Shown here: piece by piece, positions 24,643 through 33,056 of the stretch
Layout: each line of letters starts with the position of its first letter
Numbering within the stretch: the stretch's first letter is position 1
Origin: Oligoflexus sp.
Lineage (GTDB): Bacteria; Bdellovibrionota_B; Oligoflexia; Oligoflexales; Oligoflexaceae
Length of the DNA: 64,000 nucleotides
Direction: 5' to 3'
NCBI GenBank assembly: GCA_014378195.1
Contig: JACMOC010000084.1
Location: forward strand, 1-64,000
Notes under the pieces: model-generated
What the model was told of the DNA's origin: nothing
The model's input: the letters and a program-made list of their open reading frames with translations, nothing else
Database searches by the model: none
Program-made: the position numbers and the translations under genes

Positions 24643-27261
24643 TTAGAAGCGTTTTTTATCACTGTCGATCGAGTCAAGCCAGTGAACTATCCGGCCGACG
24701 GCCGAATCTCGCGGCGCCTTGACGGGTTCGTGCACGTCTGTCACGCCAAGTGGTACACCTGTGGCCACTTCAAAGGCCTCTGAGATGTGACCGACCGGAA
24801 TGATTTTAAGACGGCCATCTTCCACGGCTTGCCGTGTATGACGATGCAGCATGAGGTTCGTGGCGTTCGCTTTGGGGATGATCGCGATGTATTCATCACT
24901 GCTGCCGATCATGTCGCAAATTTTGAAAAAGCCTTCGATTTTTTCGTTCACGCCACCGATCGTCTGAACATCACCAAACTGGTTCATCGAACCGGTGATG
25001 CAAAGGTTTTGTTTGATCGGGATACGCGCAAGCGAACTGACGATAGCAATAACTTCGGCAAGCGTCGCACTGTCGCCATCGATAGGACCGTAGCTCTGTT
25101 CAAAACACACACTCGAGGTAAACGAGTAAGGCTTGTCACGCGGTAGCATCGCTTTGAAAAAACCGGCGATGATAAGGACGGCTTTATCGTGGATCTTGCC
25201 CGACAAACGAACGGTTCGCTCGATGTTGAGAATACCGCTTTTATTGGGTGAGGTGGTGCAGGTGATGCGGTTGATTTTGCCGAACGAATAATCGGCATAA
25301 TCGTAGACGGCCAAGCCATTGATCTGACCGACTCTTTCGCCATCAACAGAGACGAGGATATCTTCCTGTTTCATCAGGCGAAGCAGATACTCCTCCTGCA
25401 AATTCAGGCGATAGGTCTTCATGTCGAGCGCGGTTTCGACGTCGGCCCGCGTGACAATTTTGTTGCCTTGCTGTTTGGCGATGAAATCCGATTCAATGGT
25501 GAGGTCTTTGATTTCACCAAAGCGGGTCGAAAGAAGCTTTTGGTCTTCTACCATACGCGACCCGTGTTCAACGATGGCGGCGACGGCTGAGCGATCGAAG
25601 GGCGCGAGCTTCTCGAGGTTTACGCGGGTAGCGATAAACGAGACATAGCTCTGGATGTTGATTGGGTTCCTGTCCATCTTGAAATCAAAGTCGGCTTTGA
25701 CTTTGAAGATCTTGTGGAACTCCTCGTCCTCTTGAAACAGGACGTGATAAATCTCGTCCGTTCCGATCAGGATGACTTTCAGTTCGAGCGGCATAGGCTC
25801 GGGACGAAGGCCCGAAGTCGGAAGCAGGGAGTATTGCTCGCCCATGTCTTCGATAAAACCTTTGCGCGCACGAAGGATGCGTTTGAGAGATTCCCAGGTC
25901 GAGCCCGTGCGAAAGATATCGAGGGCATTCAGGACGAGGTACCCACCGTTGGCACGATGGATCGAACCCGCTTTGATCATAGTAAAGTCGGTGAGGTACA
26001 TGCCGTGTTCGACGTTTTTTTCGATTTTGCCGAAGAGGTTGTAATACGTAGGATTGTCTTCAATGATGACCGGCGCGCGGTCGGTCTTCGAATTGTCGAT
26101 GAAAACGTTCACTTTGTACTTATTGAATTTGTCTTTGGTTTCCTCAGGAAACGCCTGTTCCTCAGCCGAGGGCGAATCCTCTTCGACAAACTCAAGAAGA
26201 TTTTCTTTCACGTCTTCCCGAACCTGCTCGAGATAATCAGCGATATCAGGCAGGTCACCATATTCTTCGAGTAGAGGGACAATCAAGGCCGAGACGATTT
26301 GTTCGCCTATGCTGTCGCGTAGCTTTTCCAGCTGCTCCGCTGTTTCTTTGTCAATATTTCGGACTTTACGCGCGAAATCGAGGACCTCCGGCTCAAGTTC
26401 CGAACGTTTGCCTTCGATACTGGTGCGGTCGGCTTCGGCGAGTTTGGAGTAATCCCGTTCGGTGAGCGAGCGGCCATCAAGAACAGGAATCGTTTCAATA
26501 CCCATACGGGTCGATTTGATTATGAAGTCTTTGCTTTTGGCGAGCTTTTCGAGGTCGCTGTAGAGCTTGGATTTATAGTCGTTTGCAGATGAAATGTAGG
26601 TATTGACAGCGTTCTCGTAGTCTTCGCTTTGAAGCGCAACGGGAATCTCCGAGCGGAGGGATTTGACCAGATGCTCCATGCTCTTTTTAAATTTTTTGCC
26701 TTCGCCACGCAGGACCTTGAGGCAGCGGGGATTTTCCGGCTCAGAAAAATTGTAGAGATAGATCCAGTCAGGTGGCGCTTCAGAATTCGCCGACCAGGTC
26801 TGGAGAAACTGGCGGATGACGCTGGTTTTGCCAGTGCCTTCAATACCCGCGACATAAATGTTGTAACCGGGTCGTTGTATGCTCAGGCCCATGTTTATGG
26901 CCTGAATTGCCCGATCCTGAGAAATGATTTCGTGCGAGCTCGGAAGGTCCTTGGTCGTCTCAAAGTCAAACTGCGACGTCGTACAATTGGCGAAGACCTG
27001 ACTGAGCTTGAGCGGTTTGGGAAGGCGGGCCGATGGGCCTCGAAGGGCAGGTTTCGCAGCCGAGACGGCTTTTGAAACGAGTTCTACTTCTGCCTTCACT
27101 TTCTTTTTGGGTGCCTTGCTTGCGGAACTCTTAGCGGGCTTTGCTTTGCTGGCCACGGACGAGCTTTTTTTTGGGCTTTTCACGACGGGCTTTTTGGTTC
27201 TGCTCAAGTTGGGTTCCACTCCAAAAGGTCCCGAAGGAGGAACTCCAAACTCAGAGTCCAA
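24643..27261 (-). CDS. Lon-type AAA+ ATP-dependent protease (YcbZ/LonB-like)
   Basis: 872-residue soluble protease with AAA+ and Lon peptidase domains but no classical Lon N-domain. Residues ~20-85 are a Lys/Ala/Ser-rich basic tail. Walker A is GIEGTGKT (139-146). Walker B-like and sensor parts surround GSIHRANGGYLVLNALDIF. The C-terminal peptidase has catalytic Ser731 in GDSATLAEV and Lys774 in GGVNEKIEG. The apparent start is a TTG at 27261; a GTG 14 codons later is possible. The gene follows a 236-residue helical protein gene after a nine-base gap. The target proteins are unknown. Confidence 0.92.
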   Translation of the reverse strand: MDSEFGVPPSGPFGVEPNLSRTKKPVVKSPKKSSSVASKAKPAKSSASKAPKKKVKAEVELVSKAVSAAKPALRGPSARLPKPLKLSQVFANCTTSQFDFETTKDLPSSHEIISQDRAIQAINMGLSIQRPGYNIYVAGIEGTGKTSVIRQFLQTWSANSEAPPDWIYLYNFSEPENPRCLKVLRGEGKKFKKSMEHLVKSLRSEIPVALQSEDYENAVNTYISSANDYKSKLYSDLEKLAKSKDFIIKSTRMGIETIPVLDGRSLTERDYSKLAEADRTSIEGKRSELEPEVLDFARKVRNIDKETAEQLEKLRDSIGEQIVSALIVPLLEEYGDLPDIADYLEQVREDVKENLLEFVEEDSPSAEEQAFPEETKDKFNKYKVNVFIDNSKTDRAPVIIEDNPTYYNLFGKIEKNVEHGMYLTDFTMIKAGSIHRANGGYLVLNALDIFRTGSTWESLKRILRARKGFIEDMGEQYSLLPTSGLRPEPMPLELKVILIGTDEIYHVLFQEDEEFHKIFKVKADFDFKMDRNPINIQSYVSFIATRVNLEKLAPFDRSAVAAIVEHGSRMVEDQKLLSTRFGEIKDLTIESDFIAKQQGNKIVTRADVETALDMKTYRLNLQEEYLLRLMKQEDILVSVDGERVGQINGLAVYDYADYSFGKINRITCTTSPNKSGILNIERTVRLSGKIHDKAVLIIAGFFKAMLPRDKPYSFTSSVCFEQSYGPIDGDSATLAEVIAIVSSLARIPIKQNLCITGSMNQFGDVQTIGGVNEKIEGFFKICDMIGSSDEYIAIIPKANATNLMLHRHTRQAVEDGRLKIIPVGHISEAFEVATGVPLGVTDVHEPVKAPRDSAVGRIVHWLDSIDSDKKRF

Positions 27262-27270
27262 CTTTCGGGA

Positions 27271-27981
27271 TTACACAAACACATCCATAACTTCTGTCAA
27301 TCTAAAATCGCTGGCTACTTCGTTCAACTTCGGTGACAAGTCCCATTCCATAGCAGCTGGTTTCAGCCTTAGCAAAAGATTGGTGAGGAATTTTTCGCCC
27401 TTACCATTCGCTTCTGTAAGAAAATAGTCTCCATAGGCCTCGAGAAAGTCAAGGGCGTCTTCAACTGCATCGCGACCCGGGTGTTCCATTACGTGCTGAA
27501 TGCCACGTTGAAGCCACTGCGAAAGCTCCTGGAAGTTGATGCCTTCCTTGATGCCAATGCGAAGGCAGTCGCTGCATATACTGGTTTTGATCTCGGCAGG
27601 GAGGAGATCAAGGTAGTTGCCGTAAGTATAGTTGAGTGTGCGGTAGGCACCGCGGCGATTTTTGGTGAGTTCCATGGTGCGGACTTTGTCCATGACCTGC
27701 TCGTAGGACTCAACAGCTTGTTGAACAGCCTGACGACCCTGGTCCATGAGTGCTTCCAGAGCTGCACGGTTACGATCGCGAAGGACAACGTAAGCCTTTT
27801 GGACTTCGTTATAGCTTAAGGGATCGTGGACATCAGGATTTTTGGTTAACGCGTCCATGAGGTATTCGACAACGTGCGGAACTTTCGTTCTGGTCTGCTC
27901 ACCAATCTGGACGAGACTCCATTTAACGCCATCTGGCCAGATTTTAAGAACGCGTTCCAGTTCGAGTATAAAATTCAGCAT
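27271..27981 (-). CDS. Helical protein of unknown function upstream of the Lon-like gene
   Basis: Unrecognised 236-residue cytosolic protein, predicted almost all helical and rich in charged residues. No signal peptide or membrane segment. A CSDC pair (TSICSDCLRIG) in the middle could bind metal but lacks a second pair. GAGAGG precedes the ATG. It lies nine bases ahead of the protease gene, so the two are very probably one operon and it may be a substrate adaptor or regulator; that role is inference. Confidence 0.75.
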   Translation of the reverse strand: MLNFILELERVLKIWPDGVKWSLVQIGEQTRTKVPHVVEYLMDALTKNPDVHDPLSYNEVQKAYVVLRDRNRAALEALMDQGRQAVQQAVESYEQVMDKVRTMELTKNRRGAYRTLNYTYGNYLDLLPAEIKTSICSDCLRIGIKEGINFQELSQWLQRGIQHVMEHPGRDAVEDALDFLEAYGDYFLTEANGKGEKFLTNLLLRLKPAAMEWDLSPKLNEVASDFRLTEVMDVFV

Positions 27982-28328
27982 TGTCGCCTCTCGGTACGAA
28001 GGGGGAAAACAATGAAATACCGTCGAACGAAGACGATCGTTCTACGTCAGTGTCTCTGTCAGTTGTGTTTTGCTTATTCACATAGCTTACTGAGGACCGA
28101 GGCGAATTGCAAAGCATTTGGAAAAGATTGACGCAGTGGTGGGACGACTGGACGCACTATGGTCGCAGAAAGAAAGGAGCTCTCTTAAGAACTTAATTTT
28201 TATCTAAGGGGATATTTTGGGGGAGGAAGACAAGACGGACGAGCGTTTTGTATAAACAAACGGATCAAGCGGCACCCGACTGACGTCATGGTGCCGCATA
28301 AACCCAGTCCCTAACGAGGCGTCAGAGA
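27982..28328. other. Intergenic region between the Lon operon and a small basic gene
   Basis: About 347 bases without a supported long gene. The right part contains the stem-loop at 28269-28297. The left part probably holds the promoter of the helical-protein/Lon operon (minus), but I see no clear -35/-10 pair. A plus-strand 85-codon frame from 27874 lies partly in the adjacent gene and has no family features. Confidence 0.5.
28269..28297 (-). terminator. Stem-loop after the small basic gene
   Basis: On the minus strand GCGGCACC and GGTGCCGC form a perfect eight-base stem with a 13-base loop. The following bases (TTGATCCGTTTGTTT) are only moderately T-rich. It lies 31 bases beyond the stop of the 38-residue gene, as expected for its terminator. 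Confidence 0.55.
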
Positions 28329-28445
28329 TTACTTGGTGCGTAGTGATCGGCGAAGACGCATCATACGACGCTTCTTACGACCAACCTTACGACGACCTTT
28401 GGGATGCTTTCTTCTGTGTCTTGAACCGTGCAATTTCGACTCCAC
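28329..28445 (-). CDS. Very basic 38-residue protein, possible small ribosomal/AURKAIP1-COX24-like
   Basis: Short frame read directly from the minus strand: GTG start at 28445, TAA at 28331-28329. More than half of the residues are Arg, Lys or His (the core includes GRRKVGRKKRRMMRLRR), giving an estimated net charge above +18. Short Arg/Lys-rich proteins of this kind include the bacterial AURKAIP1/COX24-domain proteins and small-subunit ribosomal extras, which bind rRNA. The match is by composition and spacing only. No clear Shine-Dalgarno is seen; a TTG two codons upstream is an alternative. The stem-loop just downstream supports a real transcription unit. Confidence 0.55.
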   Translation of the reverse strand: MESKLHGSRHRRKHPKGRRKVGRKKRRMMRLRRSLRTK

Positions 28446-28600
28446 GAGCAAAAGTTGTCGATGAGAGCTGGCAGACTAAATGTGAGTTACCGAAAACGCA
28501 AGATTTTTCTTGCCGGTTTTGGTCTGTCCAGGGCACACTGTCATAGTACCCTATATAAAATGTGCGAAACTTACCAAATAAGAGTGAGGAGAGGCCCATA

Positions 28601-29092
28601 ATGGCAGTGGATACACGAAAAGAGAATGGTCGGAAGTTGGGGCCTTTGATCCGAGAGTTCTTCTTGGCCACTCAGTTTGGCGTGCAGTTGATCGTTGTGA
28701 CCCTCATTTTTCTAGGTGTTGCCGGTTTTTTCGCGTTTCGGGCCTTTACGGAGCAGTACGCTCAGATCCAAGAAATTTTTAAGGTCGTGGACGCCAGCCT
28801 TCAGCACGAACTGGTCATGAACGACATTGTTCAGCGGAACATGATAGGACTGATCGTCTCGGTCTTCGTCTATATAGGGGCCATGATCTTTTTCATCGTT
28901 AAGTCCCATCATAAGTACACGGGCCCTCTCGTGGCCGTCACGAAGTTCACTCAGTCTATGACAAATGGGTACTACAGCGCGCGCGTGAACCTTCGTAAAA
29001 AAGACACGCATATGCGGGATCTCGAAAAAGCTTTGAACGAGATGGCAATGGAACTCGAACGTCGCCACGGAACGCCTGATAAACCGGCGTAA
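28601..29092 (+). CDS. Two-TM membrane protein with HAMP-like linker
   Basis: 163-residue inner-membrane protein. ATG 28601 follows GAGGAGAGG, which decides it over the frame extension to 28562. Two TM helices (LIVVTLIFLGVAGFFAF and MIGLIVSVFVYIGAMIFFIV) flank a ~45-residue periplasmic loop. The cytoplasmic part starts HHKYTGPLVAVTKFTQSMTNGYYSARVNLRKKD and ends in a helix, the pattern of a HAMP domain after TM2. No output domain follows, so it may pair with a separate partner. Confidence 0.8.
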   Translation: MAVDTRKENGRKLGPLIREFFLATQFGVQLIVVTLIFLGVAGFFAFRAFTEQYAQIQEIFKVVDASLQHELVMNDIVQRNMIGLIVSVFVYIGAMIFFIVKSHHKYTGPLVAVTKFTQSMTNGYYSARVNLRKKDTHMRDLEKALNEMAMELERRHGTPDKPA

Positions 29093-29171
29093 AAGCCGTT
29101 CTTTTGGCTTGCAAGTCCTTCTTCAAATCTCTACTGTGAGGCTGCTTTTTGGCAGCACCGCGAGGGACGAG

Positions 29172-30272
29172 ATGAAGGACTTTTTTGATACGACCTATGC
29201 TGAGCTCATCGAGCTTTGCAGGCCCTGGTCCGTCCAGCACGCCAAGGCTATTTTTCGCTCACTTTACAAAGATTATTCCCTCGAGCCTCTCAATGCTCCG
29301 AGTCTTCCACGCGAAATGGTGGCTCGCTTTTCTGAGCAATTTTACCTTAATACCGCTGATATCTATCAAGAATCTGTCTCGCGTTATGATGGAACCGTAA
29401 AGTTTCTCGTGCGTTTAGCTGATGGCGCCTTGATCGAAGCTGTCCTGATGCCCGAGCGCTCGCGCATTACGCTTTGCGTATCAAGCCAAGTCGGATGTGC
29501 GCAGGCTTGTAGTTTTTGTCATACTGGACGGATGGGCCTGAAACGCCAACTGACGGCCGGGGAGATCGTCGCGCAACTCATGCTGGCTCGGCGCTGGATC
29601 AGAGCTCACCCGCAGTGGCGGGAAGAACGCGGATTCCATGAAAAAATCACAGTCAACAATATCGTTTTCATGGGCATGGGCGAACCTCTCGACAACGTTG
29701 AGGCTCTTAAACGCAGTCTCACCATACTCTGCGAAACCATAGGGCCGAACCTCTCCCTGCGCAAAATTTCGGTATCCACCGCGGGCCACCTTGATGGCAT
29801 CAAAAATCTCCTGGAAGCTTTCCCGAAGGTCTCCTTAGCCTTAAGTCTCCACGCCACGCAGAATCGTGAGCGTTCGCAGTTGATGCCGATCAATCGCCGG
29901 TGGCCGATTGCCGACGTGATTGCCTATTTAAAAGAATTTTATGCGCGGGCAAACGATGACGATCGTTCGGTTTTGATTCAATATACGGTGATTTCCGGGG
30001 TAAATGATGCCGAGGAGCAGGCGCAGGGCATTGTCGATCTGCTTGTGGGGCTGCCCGTAAAGATCAATATTATTCCACTCAATGTCGTGGGACCGAGTCA
30101 GTTCAAAGGTCCCGAGCCTGAGGCTCTCGAACGCTTCCGTGACTATCTGCATCGCAGTGGATTTCGAGTGATGGTGCGGTATAGCAAGGGGCAGGATATC
30201 GATGCCGCCTGTGGGCAACTCGTGGTTCAGCACGAGAAACAGGCGGCCTCAGAGAGTATCAGTCGTGCGTGA
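29172..30272 (+). CDS. rlmN: Dual-specificity RNA methyltransferase RlmN
   Basis: Radical SAM enzyme forming 2-methyladenosine in 23S rRNA (A2503) and certain tRNAs (A37). The 366-residue form starting at ATG 29172, after GAGGGACGAG, has the family length. The 4Fe-4S motif is CAQACSFC (CX3CX2C), with FMGMGEPLDN, the SLHATQNRERSQLMPINRRWP segment and the C-terminal methyl-carrier Cys in KGQDIDAACGQL. The family radical-SAM order is complete. It converges with the receiver-PilZ gene, whose stop lies four bases beyond. Confidence 0.96.
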   Translation: MKDFFDTTYAELIELCRPWSVQHAKAIFRSLYKDYSLEPLNAPSLPREMVARFSEQFYLNTADIYQESVSRYDGTVKFLVRLADGALIEAVLMPERSRITLCVSSQVGCAQACSFCHTGRMGLKRQLTAGEIVAQLMLARRWIRAHPQWREERGFHEKITVNNIVFMGMGEPLDNVEALKRSLTILCETIGPNLSLRKISVSTAGHLDGIKNLLEAFPKVSLALSLHATQNRERSQLMPINRRWPIADVIAYLKEFYARANDDDRSVLIQYTVISGVNDAEEQAQGIVDLLVGLPVKINIIPLNVVGPSQFKGPEPEALERFRDYLHRSGFRVMVRYSKGQDIDAACGQLVVQHEKQAASESISRA

Positions 30273-30275
30273 GCC

Positions 30276-31001
30276 TCAGAGGTAATAGACGAGTTTCGGA
30301 TCGTCGATCTGAGTTTTTGCGACATATTTTTCCAGACGTTTTTGGGAATCTCCGCTGAATTCTTCAAAACGAATGCCTAGACCTGCAGAAATGTCACGGC
30401 GAGAATCGCCTGCTATGCGGCGGATGACTTCGCCTTCCACTTTGATGGCTTTTAGATAACCAGGCAGTTCGAAACTAAGGCTTAGCTTGGTGCCTGGGTC
30501 CAGAGTCAGATCGGTTGCGAGAAGGATGCCGGAGCGGGAGATATCTTGGATCGGGCACTCGATGGTTTTGCCATTCAGTTCAAAGACCGCAAACCCTTCA
30601 TGAGTCACACGCGCTGTCTCGCGCGTTTTTTCTTCCAGGAGGTTCCGAATCTGCTCGATGAAATATTCGCGCGGTACGGGGGTCTCAATGAAAAGGTCAG
30701 GACCAAGGTCACGCCCCGAAATCTTACGCGGCAGAGCTTGAACGCTTGTGAAAATGACCGGTATCTCTTTGGTGGAGCTGTGGGACTTAAAGTGCTCACA
30801 GATGCTCACAGCATCGATGGACGCATAATCGTAGTTGATGACGATGACATCAATATGGCCTTTCTTCAGAACGTCTTTCGCTTGAGGAAAGTTAAGTGCC
30901 TGGTGAATCTGGGCTCCGATTTTGCGATAACCCGCTTTTTCGAGTTCGGAGGTGATTCGCTTTTCATCTATGAAAAGGATTTTAAGAGTAGTCTGTCCCA
31001 T
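30276..31001 (-). CDS. Receiver-like/PilZ domain protein
   Basis: 241-residue cytosolic signalling protein. Residues ~5-125 resemble a response-regulator receiver (LKILFIDEK with acidic residues at the strand 1 end, DVIVINYDYA with the phosphorylation-site region, IPVIFTSVQA as the Thr/Ser strand). Residues ~140-230 are a PilZ domain with DISRSGILLA and GLGIRFEEF. The basic RxxxR normally required for c-di-GMP is not obvious, so ligand binding is uncertain. CAGGAG precedes the ATG. It probably connects phosphotransfer or second-messenger signals to motility or surface processes. Confidence 0.85.
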   Translation of the reverse strand: MGQTTLKILFIDEKRITSELEKAGYRKIGAQIHQALNFPQAKDVLKKGHIDVIVINYDYASIDAVSICEHFKSHSSTKEIPVIFTSVQALPRKISGRDLGPDLFIETPVPREYFIEQIRNLLEEKTRETARVTHEGFAVFELNGKTIECPIQDISRSGILLATDLTLDPGTKLSLSFELPGYLKAIKVEGEVIRRIAGDSRRDISAGLGIRFEEFSGDSQKRLEKYVAKTQIDDPKLVYYL

Positions 31002-31071
31002 ATGGATCTCCTGATGTCTTCACCACGGTTCTTTTGACCGCTTAGGAGTGATCGGCAGGTTGCGAAAAACA

Positions 31072-31108
31072 TTGAGACCTTTCTGGATAAGTTTCGAAAA
31101 GGTCTCAA
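31072..31108. repeat. Perfect 11-base inverted repeat between divergent genes
   Basis: TTGAGACCTTT and AAAGGTCTCAA (31072-31082 and 31098-31108) are exact complements around a 15-base spacer. On the minus strand TGTTTTT follows, giving terminator-like geometry, yet the nearest minus-strand gene starts downstream of it. It could block antisense transcription, be a regulatory site for tlyA or the receiver-PilZ gene, or be a leader structure. Confidence 0.7.
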
Positions 31109-31154
31109 AATGATTTAGAAATATCCTCGAGCTTTGGCTCGCGGTCCGTGAGCT

Positions 31155-31919
31155 TTGGAAATTGCAGTGAAAAAAACCAAATTGAGACTCGACGTAAAGA
31201 TTGTGGACGAAGGCCTGGCGAAGGACCTCCTGGAAGCCCGCGCCTTAATTATGGCAGGCGATGTGTTTGTCGATGAACAACGGCAGGACAAACCTGGAAC
31301 GCTCATTAAAAATATTCAAAAGGTAAGAATCAAGTCCCGTTCCCGTTTTGTAAGCCGCGGCGGGGACAAACTTTGGGGAGCCGTTGAAGATCTCGGAATC
31401 GCTGCCTATTTTGAAGGGGCAACGGTCCTCGACTGCGGCGCGTCAACAGGTGGATTTACGGATTGTTCCCTGCAGCTGAAAGCGGCAAAAGTCTACGCGC
31501 TTGACGTTGGGTTCAACCAACTCGATTGGAAGCTCCGGACCGATCCGCGCGTGGTGTCGATGGAGAGCACCGACATCCGCGCACTTGAACATTCCCTCGA
31601 TGCCGCCATCACAATCGTGTTAGCGGATATCAGTTTTAACTCTCTGGACAGAACGCTCAAAGCCATGCGTACCGCGGTACCTGGGGCCTCAGTATATTTT
31701 CTCCTCTTAGTCAAACCCCAATTTGAGCTCGAGGCCACAATCGTTCCGGAAGCCGGTGTTGTGAATGATCCTTTGTTGCTTGAGGCCGCACTTGGCAAAG
31801 CGAAAACGGCGATCGAAAGAGAAGGCATGGAATTACTCGCAGCGGTCGACAGTCGTGTTCGCGGACGCGAAGGAAACCAGGAAATCTTCGTGTGGGCGCG
31901 CTCTTTAAGGATAAGCTAA
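31155..31919 (+). CDS. tlyA: TlyA-family rRNA 2'-O-methyltransferase
   Basis: 254-residue protein with an N-terminal S4 RNA-binding domain (LRLDVKIVDEGLAKDLLEARALIMAGDVFVD) and a FtsJ-like SAM methyltransferase domain. Motif I is VLDCGASTGGFTDC; VYALDVGFNQLDWKLR and LADISFNSL follow; the late KPQFE carries the catalytic Lys of the family tetrad. It methylates 16S and 23S rRNA ribose in species where studied. Annotated elsewhere as hemolysin A. The start is TTG 31155 or GTG 31167; neither has a strong ribosome site. Confidence 0.92.
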   Translation: MEIAVKKTKLRLDVKIVDEGLAKDLLEARALIMAGDVFVDEQRQDKPGTLIKNIQKVRIKSRSRFVSRGGDKLWGAVEDLGIAAYFEGATVLDCGASTGGFTDCSLQLKAAKVYALDVGFNQLDWKLRTDPRVVSMESTDIRALEHSLDAAITIVLADISFNSLDRTLKAMRTAVPGASVYFLLLVKPQFELEATIVPEAGVVNDPLLLEAALGKAKTAIEREGMELLAAVDSRVRGREGNQEIFVWARSLRIS

Positions 31920-32000
31920 GCCCCATTCCATCACGGATCCGAACTTGACTCCCAAAGCGCAGCTGTTATGCTCTGAATATAGGATCATAACGGAGGCCCT

Positions 32001-33053
32001 ATGAAAGCTCTGCGGACGCTGCCGCTTGCGACAGTACTTTCCTTATGTGCCTTGTTTCTCACTCTATCATGCGGTTCAGCCGACAGAACCAGCGGCGATG
32101 GAACCACCAATCCAGACCTGCCATTCACGGCTATCGCACCGGCGATTCCTCTTACATCAGTACCGCTTCAGGATTATCTCGTTTATTCAAACGCCTTATC
32201 CAGCGATTATATCGACACTCTGCGTAGTGATCTGGCTGTCTTTGATAACTGGAATGGAGCAATGACCGGCGCTGAAAAAGCCACTCTGCAGTCTCTGCTC
32301 GGAATCCAGGATGCAACGCCATCGACTCTGAGCATGTGGTTCAAAGAACGCATGAAATATATCGTTGCCAACGACTTGGGTCTTTATAAACTGGGCTTGG
32401 TGTTTGGTAGCCAAAAACAAGTGGGATTGCAGGTTCTAGGCTCAAGTTCCAATACGGATCCGGCGAATACCGGCGGTGGCAACATGGGGAGTGCTATTTA
32501 CCTCACGACTCTCGACGAACAAAAATCTCGTCCCGAATTGTCTTATCTCATTCTCCGTATCAACGATGAATGGGTCCCTGTGCTCTCACCCCGCGCCGGT
32601 CTTATGCGTGTTGGACCCGCTCTGTTCAGCAATGAGTTTCAAATCAATCATACCAATATTCAAGCCCTCTCAAATTCTCTCCAGCGACTTGAGGTGCTTT
32701 TTCATGAGGCTCGTCATTCGGATGGGAATCGCGCTGCCAATAGCGTTGGGTTCTCGCACATCAATTGTCCTAACGATGGCTCGGTGCCTGCCGAATTGGT
32801 AGGCGTGCCAGCCTGTGATGACACTGTGAATGGTGCCTACAGTGTGGGTGCAGCCGTTCTGAAACCCTTGCTGCACCTTTGTGATGCGCATTGTACGGCC
32901 CAAGAACAAACAATCTTACGCGGCATCTACCTTGATCGTCTGTCACGCGTAATACCAGCTGCCAACGGCACGATGAAGACTCTTGATCCGACACCGGAAA
33001 CAGGATTTAATGGGATTGATATCAGCACTTTTCAGGCCTTTAATCTCAGGTGA
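32001..33053 (+). CDS. Lipoprotein with HEARH motif, putative metallopeptidase
   Basis: 350-residue exported protein. GGAGG precedes the ATG. The signal peptide ends in lipobox LTLSC. The mature protein contains VLFHEARHSDGNRAAN, an HExxH-type zinc motif with the extended aspartate-containing tail seen in several metallopeptidases. Three or more cysteine pairs follow (INCPND, VPACDD, LCDAHC). No known family fits end to end. It ends four bases ahead of the next gene on the same strand. Confidence 0.75.
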   Translation: MKALRTLPLATVLSLCALFLTLSCGSADRTSGDGTTNPDLPFTAIAPAIPLTSVPLQDYLVYSNALSSDYIDTLRSDLAVFDNWNGAMTGAEKATLQSLLGIQDATPSTLSMWFKERMKYIVANDLGLYKLGLVFGSQKQVGLQVLGSSSNTDPANTGGGNMGSAIYLTTLDEQKSRPELSYLILRINDEWVPVLSPRAGLMRVGPALFSNEFQINHTNIQALSNSLQRLEVLFHEARHSDGNRAANSVGFSHINCPNDGSVPAELVGVPACDDTVNGAYSVGAAVLKPLLHLCDAHCTAQEQTILRGIYLDRLSRVIPAANGTMKTLDPTPETGFNGIDISTFQAFNLR

Positions 33054-33056
33054 ATT

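Noticed and set aside
25714-26274. 186-codon plus frame inside the Lon-type gene
   Set aside because: Antisense to well-supported AAA+ and peptidase motifs, with no ribosome site or known domain.
28343-28546. 67-codon plus frame over the small basic gene
   Set aside because: Its sequence is a translation shadow of the Arg/Lys-rich minus frame and lacks a ribosome site.
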